A program made the position numbers and the translations under genes. This document shows, piece by piece, positions 1 to 13,339 of a DNA stretch of 64,000 nt (the stretch's first letter is position 1; every line of letters begins with the position of its first letter). The notes under the pieces are model-generated. The model ran no database searches. It saw only the letters and a program-made list of their open reading frames with translations, and was not told where the DNA came from. Origin of the DNA: Megalobrama amblycephala (lineage: Eukaryota; Chordata; Actinopteri; Cypriniformes; Xenocyprididae); the NCBI RefSeq assembly GCF_018812025.1, contig NC_063054.1, forward strand, positions 8,119,082 through 8,183,081. The letters are read 5' to 3'.

Positions 1-2249
1 TTTGTTCAAGTGGTACTCCATATCACTGCTGTATTGATAATGGACAGGAAAATTTTGCCAATGTCGAAATCGCCCCCTGTACACTTATATAGTGCAGTAT
101 TTGAGGGGACAGCCATTTGTAGTGGTGTTTGAAAACATAGTGGACATTATCAGGTGCTCTCATTCAATCCTATTATATGCTGCTCTAACAAGTGTCCAAC
201 CGATGTACACTCAACAGATAGTGAATATAATCATGCACTGTGAGGGTTGCACTGAATGAATTCCTGCTTTTCACTTTGTTTCTGAATTTGCTCACTCATT
301 TTCATTCCTTAAAGTGGATTAATGTATGGATTAGTGAATGAGGGTATGGGTGTCACATTGGCGAAAACTGCGAAAGAAGGTCCATTGTCCATCATCAATA
401 GTGTAGTGATGCATGAAGCAATACCAAAACAGTCACTTCCAAACTAAGCACTTTTATATTGGGTCAATGCAGCAAATTTGCATGTTCAAAGGTTAACAAA
501 CTTGAAACCGTTACAAAATCCACATGGGGAAATGTTTAGCCTCGCATGAAATTCCAGATTGCACAGATACCTGTTGAGTTGAGATGGACATTTTGTCCAT
601 GGAATTTCAGCATACAAAGTTAAATGTGACTCCACCCGAAAAGTGCTGAAAGTGACTGTATAACTTGGAATTGCGAGTTTAGATCTCACAAATCTCACAA
701 TTGCAAGAAAAAACTAATCAGAATTGCAATTCTGAGAAAAATGTCACAATTGAAAATGTAAACTCGCAATTGTGAGACAAAAGTTGCAATAACCTTTTAC
801 ATTTTTTTTATTCCTTATGGCTGAATCAAACAAAATGTTGGTGGCAAATTTGCGACCCCCTGTGATGTGTGGCAGCAGCGCGAGGCCACGGGAGAATGAC
901 CAAGCAGACATAGATCAAGCGTAGTACAAAGCATTCTCAGTTTTATTCAGGAAGAAGGGTCAAATTTATAGACATAGGTCAAACAACAATCTCCAGGATG
1001 ACTTGAGCATGCAATCATACGTCTTAAGAATCAAACCTTACTATGTATGGCATTTCAAGAAATATAATAACAAATAAGAAATGTATGTGCATAAATGTGT
1101 GTCTTCAACTTCTGGTTACGTGTGAGAGTGTCAGTGTGTCCGAGGACTACTGCTTCTTGTTTTGACTAGGTAGGTACACAATGGAAAAATCCCAAGACAC
1201 AGAGAAAGTCAAAAAGTGAAGCCCAAGAAATAAGAAATTATTTAACAATTACTAACTTGAATATGAGTAAAATCTGTGTGAAATCTTGTGTGAAAGTCAC
1301 AATCAAGCAGGTTCCTGTTGGAATGACTGGATTTCAACCACAAAATGTTGCCAAGCAACAGTAAATGTGAGTTCGCCTTAAGTGTATTATGAGTTAGAAA
1401 GTGAATCGTTCACTCACACTATTATTAACTAATGAATTGAGTTATAAATCAGAAAAAAAGTCTTACTATCCTTTAATAAAGACGTTTGGGCCTAGAGGTA
1501 TACTAAAAGACTGCAGTGGACAACCAAGTATTTTTCATCCATTTTGTCGACTCCTGGGCATTTATATCATTGCTATAAAAACAATATATTCTAAATCAAG
1601 AGTTAATCATGTTCTTACCTTACTTAAATTTTGTATGGTCAATGGCCATTTTTACACATTTTACACAGGTTGACACATGCTGAAATGAATGAACAACATG
1701 CCTCTCTCATTCAATATCACGATGAGTCTCGTTCAGAATCGAGACACTGATTCATTTAGTAGAGGGCGTATTCGTTCAGTAAGTTAAACCAATTATTAAA
1801 CACTTCTTTACAACCTTCACTCAAATGCTGTTTGCTTGGTTCATAGTCAATCGTTGAGGTGCGGTCACATTTACCATTATTTGGCGAATTTTTGAATCTA
1901 AAATCCAATAATTTAAATAGGAATCTGCAAAAAAAAATGGTTCTTTAAACGTTCTTTACATGTAGGCTAGTAAGTAACAGTTCTATTTAGAACCGTATCG
2001 TTTTGAAGAATCCTATGCTGAAATGATCCTTGTTGTTAGCTGGGTTCTTTTTTCCCGCCTTTTTGTTTTTCAAATACGTAACTGTCAAAGCCACCTCATT
2101 ACTGATTTTCTGGAGCTTAGCAGTCAACACACTCTCAACAGGTAAATTATTTCTTTCTTAAAATGTCTATAAATTTTAACTTTCAAAGCTGTCACTGGAT
2201 TCCTATACCATTACATTTTCTCTTAAGTTTATCAGAACATGTAACACCT
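1..2249. other. Intergenic DNA, no gene recognised
   Basis: No coding region with family resemblance is visible on either strand. A short stretch near 680-790 carries the AATTGTGAG / AAAGTTGCAAT motif that recurs elsewhere in the window as a divergent tandem repeat. Around 1935-2050 there is a decayed copy of a repeat rich in GGTTCTTT / AGAACC motifs; a similar fragment lies at 3560-3720. The segment 840-1370 is less AT-rich and may be an old transposon piece, but I could not define its ends. Confidence 0.5.
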
Positions 2250-2863
2250 TGTCCTAACCAGACGCGACGCAACGCGACACGCGATAAAAGTCATCTTTTC
2301 CATGTTAATCAGATTTTTTGTCCTAAACAGCCGCTACGGCGACAGGCGAATTACTAGAAACGTTTCTATTTCTCCGCGACGTCGCAGCTGACACAGCAAC
2401 ACAAAGTATGGCAATGATAATATCAGGTACTGTGTGCTTTAAAAGCGTCTAATGTGAGTTTGAATATCATTCTGTGTTCCCAGCTTTTTAGCTGTAATGA
2501 AAACAAAACTGGCTAATTCACCTCAGATCTTGAAAATAAATAAATGGACACAAGAATGTTCAAATTGTGAACTCAGTGCGAACAAACAAGTGTATTCTAT
2601 GACAAGTCTATGTTCAGTCACTTCGTATGTACTTTAAATAGTGTTTAAATTGTGTAATATTTATAAATTTTACTATGTACTTGCCTATTTCATTGTGTCT
2701 GCTGTGCTCGTGCCGAGAGAGCCCGCCCACACTCTCTTCTGATTGGCTGTGGTTTTTGATCGATTTTATCGCTTCTATCGCTTCTCATTTTCGCGTCGCG
2801 TCTAGTGTGGACAGTCAAATTGCTCGTCGCTGGAATCTTATCGCATCGCGTCTGGTTAGGACA
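2250..2863. mobile_element. Non-autonomous inverted-repeat element (TGTCCTAACCAGACGCG ends)
   Basis: The left end TGTCCTAACCAGACGCGA is matched in inverted orientation by CGCGTCTGGTTAGGACA at the right end, enclosing about 0.6 kb with no coding capacity. A second, weaker inverted pair lies just inside (TGTCCTAAACAGCCGC near 2320 and GCGTCTAGTGTGGACA near 2797), so the element is partly foldback in structure. CpG-rich ends in AT-rich surroundings fit a relatively recent DNA-transposon derivative. The superfamily is not assigned because no clear target duplication is seen. Confidence 0.65.
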
Positions 2864-2985
2864 CGGTCGGAGCAGCTCTATTCAGTTAAGGATCTTTATC
2901 TTTTCTTCTCCAGAGATATTGACGTTATGATCCACATTGTTAGATGTTTTAAATGAATACTTCATTCATAAACTTACCCAGTCAC

Positions 2986-3006
2986 AAAAAAAAAAAAAAA
3001 AAAAAA
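2986..3006. repeat. Poly(A) tract
   Basis: About 21 consecutive A residues lie just left of the next inverted-repeat element. This may be a simple repeat or the tail of an old retroposed sequence; nothing upstream identifies a parent. Confidence 0.8.
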
Positions 3007-3029
3007 CATTAAAGCTACCCCATGACTTT

Positions 3030-3395
3030 GTGACCCTGGACCACAAAACCAGTCATATGTCGCACAGGTATATTTATAGCAATAGCTAACAATATATTGT
3101 ATGGCCCATACAGTATGGGTCAATATTAGCGATTTTTCTTTTATGCCAAAAATCATTTGGATATTAAGATCATGTTCCATTAAGATATTTTGTAAATTTC
3201 CTACCGTAAATATATGTGAGTGGATATGCATTGCTAAGGACTTCATTTGGACAACTTTAAAGGTGATTTTCTCAATATTTTGATTTTTTTGCACCCTCAT
3301 ATGCCAGATTTTCAAATATTCAGCTTTTAGATGATGTATAAAACTCAATTTCAAAAAATTGACCCTTATGACTGGTTTTGTGGTCCAGGGTCACA
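3030..3395. mobile_element. MITE with ~27-bp TIR (GTGACCCTGGACCACAAAAC)
   Basis: The left end reads GTGACCCTGGACCACAAAAC followed by CAGTCAT. The right end is its inverse, ATGACTGGTTTTGTGGTCCA followed by GGGTCAC, so the terminal inverted repeats are near-perfect over about 27 bp. The 366-bp interior is AT-rich and non-coding. Apparent reading frames here on both strands are by-products of the inverted structure. The length and ends fit a miniature inverted-repeat transposable element of the kind common in fish. Confidence 0.8.
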
Positions 3396-4393
3396 TATCT
3401 CTTTTTTTCTTTTGACATTGTAAAGGGCTCATATACTGTCAATTTTTGCTAATTTTGGCCTTCATAAACATAATTTTTACATAGAGACACTGTAACTGTA
3501 AAGATACTAATTTACTCAAATTAATAAAAATAAACTATTAATAAAAAGGTTATTTATAACACCATTAAGGTCCTATAGCACTTTCAAAGCATGGTTCTTT
3601 ATGGAACCTTATAAAAAAAGTTCTGTTTAGCACCAGAAAGGGTTCTGCTATTTGTTACAAGCCGAAGAACTCTTTATACTGTTTAGAACCATTTGTCTTA
3701 AGAGTGTGGAATTTCACGCAAGGACGAACGCAGGTGAGATATGGTGTACGGTTGTGATGACAGATTGAAGATAGTGGGGAGTACTGTAGGTGGAAACACT
3801 GTACTGATTTTCATCTAAAATGCCTCCTCTAGACCACTCTTGTTTCTTCTGAGAGGACATCAATACTGGTAGTGGAATAAAAAAGCTGGGAGAGGCGTCT
3901 CTATCTGCGGTGTAACAGTAAGATCAGACTTGGCTCACTTGCTGGCCTGTGACCTTGTGGGTTTAATGGCCTTAGAGGCTGTGACACGGTGCAGGGTGCA
4001 GTAAAGCTAAACTGATGCAGAAACAGATCCTGAATTTTAGAACTGGAAGACACTGGTTGCTTCAGACCGGGAGAGACGAGACGAGGAGAAACTGACATCA
4101 GACAGTCCTACCAATACGATACGGGCAGTGGCCCTGTGGTCAGACAGACTGTTACAAATACACACTCGCACACATGCATGTATGCATGTATCCCAGGCTT
4201 GTCTGCAACATTTGAGACAGGAAAGAGCAAGGTGAGATGCTGTAATATGTACATGCAATGTTAAAAACAAAAACACACACCCAGTACCTTGCCACTACAA
4301 GGACATTGCCACTACAAAAAGACTCCACCACCTGATACATCTCAAAGCAATGCATGCTATGCATGTTAAAGGGATAGAAGGCATTTATGCATG
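3396..4393. other. Intergenic DNA with a decayed GGTTCTTT repeat
   Basis: Positions 3560-3720 hold a fragment with GGTTCTTTATGGAACC and AGAACC motifs, related to 1935-2050. The remainder shows no gene. Immediately left of the next element a 26-bp segment (GCATGTTAAAGGGATAG at 4361-4377 and again at 4387-4407) is duplicated in tandem. Confidence 0.5.
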
Positions 4394-4397
4394 TTAA

Positions 4398-5845
4398 AGG
4401 GATAGTTCACCCAAAAATGAAAATTCTGTCATTATTTACTCACCCTCAAGTTATTCCAAACCTGTATAAATTTGTTCTTCTTTGTTCTGCTGAACACAAA
4501 GGAAGATATTTAGAAGAATGTTTGTAACCAAGCAGATCTTTGAAAGCAGCGGTTTGAGCTATACTTTAATGCGAATGGTGTTTTCATAACACCCTTTAAA
4601 GTCACCCTGAAATCAAAATGTAAGTTTTAGTATGAATATGTTAGCCTTAAGGTTATGAATAAGCTGGTGTGTTCCAAAACAATGACAAAATTTGCATTTA
4701 GGAGATATAAGCATTCAAAACTCTCACTTCTGCTAAAATGGATCATCTATTTTCATGACATCACCGCGCACTTCAGCTTCTCATCAAATCTTCTGTCCAA
4801 TCAAATGCTCTCTAGAATCTAAAGCGTCCCGCCCCCTACATTAGTTTCTGAAGCTGCGGCAGAAATCGGTCATTTGTTCACACATTTACTATTTTCTACA
4901 TGGTGAATGGCACATAGTGCACTATATAGGGAATAGGGAACGATTCAGACAGTGTAAACATGCTTTCCATTGATGTGAATGAAGTCTGGTTTCACGTTAG
5001 TGTCACGTGAACCGCAGCGCACACAGTCTAATCCAGTCTAGAGACATGATAGCACAGGGTGGATCATATGCTCGAGTTGGTGCAGACCACAAAACGTATC
5101 GGACCCATTTGAAATCTGCACAGAATGCTGTATATTAAAGCGATATGGAGGAGATTAGGAGAAACGGTTAGAGATTATAGGAAACTAAAGCTTCTGCTGA
5201 CCTCAATGGCTCTGGCCAAGCTGTGATATAAATGAAACGCTATTGGCTATTTTTTTTTTTTTTAAAGGGGAGGAGCTGTTTGATATGTCCCGCCCTGTCT
5301 TCCTGTTTCAGTTGAAATTGTCAACACATTGAATAATGCTGCACGTTCCAAGGCATTTCAGAGGGCCTTTAAGGAATTAATATAATGGGGTTAAACATTT
5401 AACTTTATCAGTAAATGTAGCTTATGATTTTCGAATCAGTGATTCGGAGCGGCAAAGTCACGTGATTTCAGCAGTTTAGCCGTTTGATAAGAGATCCAAA
5501 TCACTGATTCAATTCATAAAGCTCCAAAACAGTGTTTTGAAATCGGCCCATCACTATATTGTTGAAAAGTCATTATTTTGTTTTTTTGGCAAAAAAAGTA
5601 TTCTCGTTCCTTTGTAATATTAAGGTAGAACCACTGAACTCAAATGAACTGTTTTAAATATCTTTTTAGTACCTTTATGGATCTTGACAGTTGCAATGGC
5701 ATTGCTGTCTATAGAGGCCTCACTGAGCCATCAGATTTAATCATAATATCTTGTGTTCCGAAATGAACGAAGGTCTTACGGTTGTAGAACGACATGAGGG
5801 TGAGTAATTAATGACATTATTTTCATTTTTGGGTGAACTAACCCT
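4398..5845. mobile_element. TTAA-flanked element, AGGGATAGTTCACCC family, 1.45 kb
   Basis: The left end is TTAA followed by AGGGATAGTTCACCC and a subterminal CTCACCCTCAAGTTATTCC. The right end is the inverse, with GACATGAGGGTGAG then GGGTGAACTAACCCT and TTAA. Such ends occur many times in this window. The 1.45-kb interior has no intact reading frame and contains further repeat-like material, including a CACCCTGAAATCAAAA motif near 4600 and a T tract near 5250, so later insertions are likely. TTAA flanks suggest a transposase of the TTAA-target type (piggyBac- or Kolobok-like). Confidence 0.7.
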
Positions 5846-5849
5846 TTAA

Positions 5850-8794
5850 GAATACAACTCCAGCACAGTACATGTAAACAATGATGCCGTTTTCGCATCT
5901 TTAAAACACTTTTCTCTCAATAGTTTGGTCGACATATAAACATAGTCAATGAGCAACAGATTCCTTGAAAAAGTAAAACTTCCAAGCAGAGCTGAGATAG
6001 ATTCAGGATTAGACAAAGAAAAAATTAAGCTTCAAGGACCACAGGGGGAGGAAAGACAAAGGGATGAGCTCCAGACCCTCACCAACCCCCACCTGCAGTT
6101 TACTTCTCGGCCAGCAGGGGTCTGTACGCCGGCTTTCTATCTGTGCTGCAGGCAACACTGTGTTCACTGTCTGCTGCTGTTGTCCTCACTGCCCTCTCTA
6201 CGGGAGTCCCTATGCATGCAGCTGTGTAAGCAATAGTGGACTACTTATTTCTACTATGTCTACAAATATACCAAATGTACTTGTTTACAGATACATTGAC
6301 CAAAAAGACTAGAACTAGATGATTGATCTTCGGCCTGGATTGACTAAAAACCCTTACAAAACCAATGTTAGGACATATTCTGTTTCATTAATAGTTAATA
6401 ATAGTGTTTGTTTCTCGTCGAAATAATATAACTTCCAAGTTTCAGCAGGATGTCATTAAGGGTCCATTAAGACAGTTAAAGGGATATTAACAGGATGGGA
6501 AGTGAGTCAAGTGATACTGAGGATATGGCAATTTAGGTTTTCTTAATTAAAACAATTCCCAAGAACATGTTTTCCCAATAAAGCCAAACAGATCTTTTTA
6601 ATCAAGAATCATCTGCAATATTTCTTCTTTTTTCGTTTCAAGTTAGTTGACATGGCATCATCCACCTAATATAATATCTATCTTTAAGTTACATGTTTAT
6701 CATTTTGCAGAATATTAGACTTACAATTAATTTGGTGGCATCTAACATAATAACAGGATATGTATTGCCTTTAAAATTAGACATAACTTAATTGCTCACC
6801 TTAACAGTGCTCATACACTCACTAACTGGTAAACATTTTTCACTAAATGTTCTTACATAATCATTCAAATGCATGTTTTAAACTCTGATTTTTGACAAGT
6901 ATAGGAAGCCCCGCCTTTCGGCAGGGCATCAAAAAATTATATTATACTCATAGTGTTCTTCCCCACGGAAATCTTTAGTAAAAGGCGAAAGATTTATACG
7001 ATCTGAGGAAAAACATGAGTGTACTGACTTCCTTCTGCAACCAGCAGGTACCACACCGATGACAACACACTTCACAACAACGGTAAGATTGACTTTCATT
7101 ATTACCGCACATTTTAACTCACTTAAACATTAGCACTATCCCTAAAGAGTGTTGTTCATATGTCTACCGAACATGCACCTAACAAATCTAATGAATAAAA
7201 AGCAAAAATATGTGTGAAATACAACGTGTGTTGCATTGTGGGTAGTCCGTGTCGTGCTCTTCCTGATACGTCATGCTTCATATCATTTTACATACAGTGC
7301 GTTGCAATTACGTCTCACTGAAACATACTGAAGGAGCTCCTTTTGAAAATTAAACTTTATTTGTTTCTGAAATAATATGATAATATTAGTTATAGGTGGA
7401 GGATTATACAGACCAAAACACTTAAACTATCTCAAGTTATTCCAGCAGAGCCTCTGCAGCTCATAGTAAACTCGAGTGAATCCAGGGCAGGCACACATTC
7501 AAAACAGCGTGGAGAGATAAACATTATAAATCGGTTATCACCGCTGCACGCCACTATAATCTCTCCTCCAGGTTATGTGTTGCCCTCTTTATTGCAACAA
7601 TCTCGTGGATATACACAGATTTAAAGAACTGTTTTCCACACTGAGCTGTTTCACCGGTTGGCAACTCAAGCGACACCCAGCGGCAAGTCTTCATTTGCAC
7701 TTTTAACGTTCACTAAAAGGTTATCACATGTTAAAAAGATAATAAATGAATAAACAACCTCATTAAAATAATTGTTTATGACAACTAAAAGCAGTTAACG
7801 TCACCCGTGGATTAATCACACTTTTGCATCATCAGAACTCACGATCTGTGATGTATATTGAATGTAATATATTAGGCTACATTACAAATATGTATAGCCT
7901 ACCTATGATTTATATAGGCTGTGAATACATTTAATACAGTGATCATGCAATTACTTACAGTACCTCACGTCATATTTCTCTGAACTGATTTATAAAATAT
8001 ATTGGTCATCATGCATTTCGTTTTTTGTTTTTTCTCATATAGGCCTATATAAATTTGGCAAATCTTAACCTTTTAATGTTTTTTTTTTTTTTTTAAACAT
8101 AATATTTTATTTATGGAATGTGATGTGTATTAGCTATATTTTAATTAATATATGTAGCCATGTGGTCTGTATTTATCGTAAGTAAATGACAACAGCATTT
8201 ACTTAGAGGTGTGAGTCTCGAAATGTCCCGTTCACACAGCAACTTACAGTGTCTCGAATACTGTCTGTATGAACGTGCAACAAGAGGCAAGCCTGTATTC
8301 TGTTACCAGTAACCACTAACCATGATGACAGGGTCCAAAGTCTTAACACTTTTGACACGACAAGAGTCCAGTTTAGCCGCGAGTTCATCCGTCAAATCTC
8401 CATTAACCGACAGAAGCTTCACAGTAAACACGCGCTAGCCGGACGCCATTTGCACTCGCGTCGCGGCAGTCTCGAATAGAACACAAAACTGACGGGAGCC
8501 GCTCCGGTGGAGAACAGTGACTGAATCTAGATCCTTCAGATGACACACAGCTCATATCTCCTTCGCTGTAAGTTACCGAAAGCGAAACCAAACACAAGAA
8601 ACCCCTTAGAAGAGCGGCTTCTTGCACTGTATGACGTGACAACTAGTTGTCCAGTGCGGTTCCGTTCACACAGCGCGGGTTTTCCGAGAATGCGGTTGTG
8701 AGTCCAGAAAAAATACGGGCCTGAGTTCGGTTACAGAATGTGGTTGTCACTCCCGTAAATAACCGTACTGTGTGTAACCGTATTAAGGACTCAA
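5850..8794. other. Intergenic DNA, unresolved
   Basis: No gene is recognised. A 95-codon open frame at 5949-6236 (+) has no recognisable domain and a composition like translated non-coding DNA. The segment 8200-8760 is more GC-rich and contains the motif CCGTTCACACAGC twice (near 8228 and 8663), hinting at an old transposon, but I cannot place its termini. Confidence 0.4.
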
Positions 8795-9529
8795 ATAGAG
8801 TGGCCCAGGGATGACGCGTTTTTGTATGCAAACCCGGAAGTTAGCGGCGCACGGGTTCCCTCGGTGGAAAGCCTGCATTTTTCCCATAGACTTTTGGAGA
8901 GTCGCAGAAAATAAGCTCTGTGTTTAACAAAGGGTTATGACACTTACACGTTTTGTCTATCAAGATAATCTTTACAAGTTAACACAACATTTATAGATTT
9001 TGAAGCCTAAATAAAGTCGTCAGATATAAAAGGCTAACAGTAGGCTATAAACGGACTACAGCACACCATGGTCGCGGATCAACGTCACCACCACCAAGCT
9101 TCCTCAAACTTTATTTAGAAAACAACTTTATTTATAAACATGCTCGCTGATTATGATCTGTGCTGTTATGAATACTTATCCACTTTTTCATGAGAAATGC
9201 TGTCCAAATGTCCCGTTTTTAATGATGACCTCTAAAGTCCCCGCCAAAGGAAGTAGTCCCTTTTAGCAATTTGTTAGCAACCGCCGATTTTAAGACACAG
9301 TAAAAGTTTAAAAAAATCACAAGTGGGTTATAACTGGTGTGTTTTATGTTATAGATCAAAACGTGAAAGTATTTAGAGGCTTTGTTAACCACAGACCTTA
9401 TTTCAGGTGATTTAGCAAAAACCCATTCAAAAAACCCATAGACTTTACGGCGTTGGAACCGGAAGTCCTAAAATGCTAAATGCTTCCGGGTTTTGCCTAC
9501 AAAATTGCGTCATCCCTGAGGCACTCTAT
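8795..9529. mobile_element. Inverted-repeat element (ATAGAGTGGCCCAGGGATGACGC ends)
   Basis: The left end begins ATAGAGTGGCCCAGGGATG, continuing with ACGC and, a little further in, AAACCCGGAAG. The right end shows the inverse: CTTCCGGGTTTTG, then GCGTCATCCCTGAGGCACTC and TAT. The inverted repeats extend about 45 bp with a few mismatches and enclose roughly 735 bp without coding potential. This is a non-autonomous DNA element; no target duplication is clear. Confidence 0.7.
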
Positions 9530-9686
9530 ATAAGACTGACTACATTTGCCATGGTGTCATTATCATGTGAGCTACCAGCGTCAGTTGAAGGGTTGCCAAC
9601 TTTTGAGTTTAACTTGGAGTATTTTTATTAGTGCTTGACACAAGCTGGTTTTATTATTAAAGGTTAAAATGAACAACTCATATTAA

Positions 9687-10154
9687 AGGGTCAGTTCACC
9701 CAAAAATGAAAATTATGTCATTTATTACTCACCCTCATGTCGTTCCACACCTGTAAGACCTTCGTTCATCTTCGGAACACAAATTAAGATATCTTTGATA
9801 AAATCTGATGGCTCAGTGAGGCCTGCATCGCCAGCAATAACATTCCCTTTTCAATGCCCAGAAAGCTACTAAAGACATATTTAAAACAGTTCATGTGACT
9901 ACAGTGGTTCAACTTTAATATTATAAAGCGACAAGAATACTTTTTGTGCTCCAAAATAACGACTTTATTCCACAATATCTAATGACTAATGATTATCTAA
10001 TGATATAATGATTGAAAAAGGGAGTGTTATTGCTGTCAATGCAGGCCTCACTGAGCCATTGGATTTGATCAAAAATATCTTAATTTGTGTTCCGAAGATG
10101 AACGAAGGTCTTACGGGTGTGGAATGACATGAGGGTGAGTATTTAACTAACCCT
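9687..10154. mobile_element. TTAA-flanked element, AGGG(A/T)TAGTTCACCC family
   Basis: TTAA at 9683-9686 and 10155-10158 flanks AGGGTCAGTTCACCC on the left and its inverse GTTAGTTAAA / GGTGAGTA on the right. Subterminal sequences with CTTCGTTCATCTTCGGAACA are also inverted between the two halves, so the whole 468 bp can fold back. It is non-coding. Confidence 0.75.
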
Positions 10155-10315
10155 TTAATAATAGTTATCTTCGATGTATAAGACTGCTTTGTGTGCACAA
10201 ATACTACATTTCACAATGCCGCCTAAACATCTTTGGTGATTGTCACACAGGAGGGGGTCAGCTGCTTACATACAGTGACATTTCATGGTGTGGGGAAAAT
10301 GTGATTGGTACAGAC

Positions 10316-10560
10316 CAGTGTTGCCAATTTAGGGATTTTGTCACTAGATTTAGTGACTTCCTCGCCCCTTTTGAGACTTTTTTCAAAAGTTTAGGGACAA
10401 ATCTAGAAACTTCTTGGACAAACCTTATCTAGATTCTTATTTTGCCCACTGATCTCTATTCATATTTATATAGATCAATGATTTTGCCATTATGATGTCA
10501 TCTAGTGACATTTAGCTTCCAGTTTTAGTTACTTTCAATTGAAAACAGTTGGCAACACTG
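10316..10560. mobile_element. hAT-like MITE (CAGTGTTGCC ends)
   Basis: CAGTGTTGCCAATTT at the left is inverted as AGTTGGCAACACTG at the right, enclosing 245 bp. The flanking octamers GTACAGAC (10308-10315) and GCATAGAC (10561-10568) agree at 6 of 8 positions, which fits a decayed 8-bp target-site duplication. CAG-type termini with an 8-bp duplication are the usual signature of hAT elements. Confidence 0.65.
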
Positions 10561-10606
10561 GCATAGACTGGTCCAATCAAGAGGTTGCAAGTCTTGGTTT
10601 AATTAA

Positions 10607-10935
10607 AGGGTTAGTTCACCCTAAAGTAAAAAATCTGTCATTAATTACTCACCCTCATGTTGTTCCAAACTCGCAAGACCTTCGTTCATCTTCGGAACAC
10701 AAATTAAGATATTTTAGTTGAAATCCAATAGCTATATGACCCGCCAATAGACAGCAATTTAACCGTCACTTTCAAGGTCCAGAAAGGTACTTAAGACATC
10801 GTTAAAATAGTCAACATGACTACAGTGGTTCAACCATAATTTTATAAGGCAACAAGAATACTTTGTGTGCAAAAACAAAACAAAAATTACAACTTCATTC
10901 AACAATATCTTCTCTTCTGTGTGTTCGGCACTGTG
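10607..10935. mobile_element. Truncated TTAA-flanked element, TAGTTCACCC family
   Basis: The left end (TTAA, AGGGTTAGTTCACCC, then CTCACCCTCATGTTGTTCC and CTTCGTTCATCTTCGGAACA) matches the element at 9687. The matching right end is missing: the sequence fades after about 10930 near a CTTCTGTGTGTTCGGCAC motif. It is probably a 5' part of a larger insertion or a deleted copy. Confidence 0.6.
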
Positions 10936-11476
10936 CAGACCAAATGGCATATGATATCAAAAGCACAGCTTTTGAATCCCTCTCACAATTTTTGATGTCA
11001 TACACCAAGCATAATGGCTTTTTTTAATTTGGTGTGAGATTTACTTGGGCAGAGTGTGAGAGACTGAGTCTGAAAGCGTGTGTCTCATGGCAAATGCGTG
11101 AGAATTGGCAACCCTGCAGTTGTGTTGCTTCACTGCCATTCACAAATCCTCTCTCATGGCCTCATGGGATAGTAAAGTGTCCATCATATACACACTTCAG
11201 AATCTCACCGGAAGTAGTAGGTCATCCGGGTACTTTTTGCCTACTCTTTTATGAATTCAGACCTACTTCTTTTGTCACATACTGTTTTTCATCTAGTAGG
11301 GAAGTATACGATTTCAAATGTAGCCATCATCATAGAAGAGATGAAATGTCCCTGCAAAAGTGAGGGGAAGATATTTTGATGAAAGAGTACAAGGATACAT
11401 GAATTAGATAAATCATTTATAGTAGTAAATTTTACAATATTCCATTAAAATTTGAAATTGTCTATTTTAATTTCAT

Positions 11477-11850
11477 GTAGTGTTGTCAAAAGTGCCGACT
11501 TAGGTACCAAGTCGGTACTGAAATTTTAAAAATGTGACGCTTTAAGTGGTGTTGAGCGGATTTGTAAACACCTCTGAGTGGCCATTGTGTTCACGCGCTC
11601 ATCAGATATGTCTGTGATTGGCTACAATGATCAACGCTTCAAAAACATATCGTAAATAGACATCAATGATGCTCTTCACACAGCGCTTAAACAACACACG
11701 GGAGCGTTCTGCTGATAGACGCCTGCTTTCAAATGCTCCTGCTCCCACTTTCAAAAGGCTTTCAAACACTTCTGTATGCTTTCAGACGCTCCCGTGCGTT
11801 GATCATTGTAGCCAATCACAGACATATCTGATGAGCGCGTGAACACAACA
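11477..11850. mobile_element. Element with a perfect 50-bp internal inverted repeat
   Basis: Positions 11588-11637 and 11796-11845 are exact reverse complements over about 50 bp (core TCAGATATGTCTGTGATTGG). The left flank begins TAGTGTTGTCAAAAGTGCCG followed by a short palindrome around GGTACC (GACTTAGGTACCAAGTC), a pattern typical of fish hAT-like termini. The region does not encode a protein. Confidence 0.6.
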
Positions 11851-13339
11851 CTAATTTCATGATGACTTTAAAACGGAAAAATAGAAGTAAAATCTTAAAA
11901 ATATCAATGATGAACAATGACACATTGCAGGTACTTTCTTTCTCTTTGGAGGAAGATGAATTTAGCATATGTAAATAACATTTATGAGTGTTTTTAATTG
12001 ATTCTTTGCACTGATTTTGCAGTTTAGCGTGTGAGTGACAGACCTGGATTTGTATAAATGAAAACCTGCATATGGCTTGATTTTTCTAACTGAAAATCTG
12101 CAATTTTGTGGTTGTGTGTTTCTCTGCTTAATTATGCTGAAGATCTGCTGTGCAAATGCACAAACACTACACACAGCATTGCTTTGCTGACTATGCTAAA
12201 AACCAAACAGAAAAGAGCAGAAAGACAGCAAATGTTCGATTTTATCTTTCTCAGGTGGCACAGAAAATCAAACTATATCAGCAATTTTAAATCCTTTAAA
12301 ATCTCAACAGAGACTGAGAGGAAATATTTACTTAAGGGTTCTGCTTCTCAAATTATTCCCTTAATAGAAATCTCACGTTAGCTTTGAATTCCTTTTAACC
12401 ATTCAAAAGCAAACTCTAATTTAAAGTTATGAAGCAAAGAACATGACTTGTGCTGTGAATGTGTTTATAAAGGATAACTCTTAAATAAAATATACAGTAA
12501 CCTTTTCTGAGGGCACATGTAGATCTCACAGTTTCTCCATGGACTGTGCCATGCATCAGAGCCTCTGACAGATGACTCACCCATTAAATAGTAACAAAGT
12601 CTCCCTCCTCAACTTCACCTGACACTCCGTCGTCTGCAAACTGACACGCTGGAGACGATCCAGGGATGAAAGTTACACTAATGAGCTCAATCGTTCGGTT
12701 TACTTTGGCGCTTACCCCAGAATGCTAGCTTAGCTTTCAGGGCAGCATCAAACCACCAACAACCGCCCTACTAATGCCGCTCGGCTCTTCTTCCCTCACG
12801 TGCACCTGTCTGTTTGCAGGTGATAGAGTCTCTATCAGTGTCGTTTTTTGATAGTACTGAAAAATGTGGGCCGTTTTATGACATTTTATGACAAGTACTG
12901 AGCAAGATGACTATGGTAAAATGGTGTATTCCAAGAACAGTAATGAGCTCTTCAGTCAGAGTAAAAAACAAAACAGGTTATTTTGAGGTAAGTTCTGTCA
13001 TTACAACTCTCTGAGTGTTTGGCATGGTAATGGATATGGCTATAGCTATGTTTCCATCCAAAGTTGTCAATTTAACTTAAGCGCAAAATAGGATAATATA
13101 GCATACATGAATTACCTGTAGCAGATCTATACAGGTGGAGCTGGGGAAGGTGGAGGGTTTCTAAAAGCGTGCTGCAAATGCTAACCAAGTGCTTGAAGGT
13201 TGAGCAGTGAGCTCACTGGCTACTGATACAGCAGCAACCAACCAATCAGCTGTGTCCTATAGAGAATGATGTGATTGCAAGCAGATTGAGTTAAGGACCT
13301 ATCAGCCTGTGCCATCTAGAGTTTCATGACAGAACTTTG
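11851..13339. other. Intergenic DNA, no gene recognised
   Basis: No coding or RNA gene is seen. The stretch around 13105-13320, beginning near GTAGCAGATCTATACAGG, looks like an interspersed fish repeat, but I could not define its boundaries. Confidence 0.4.
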
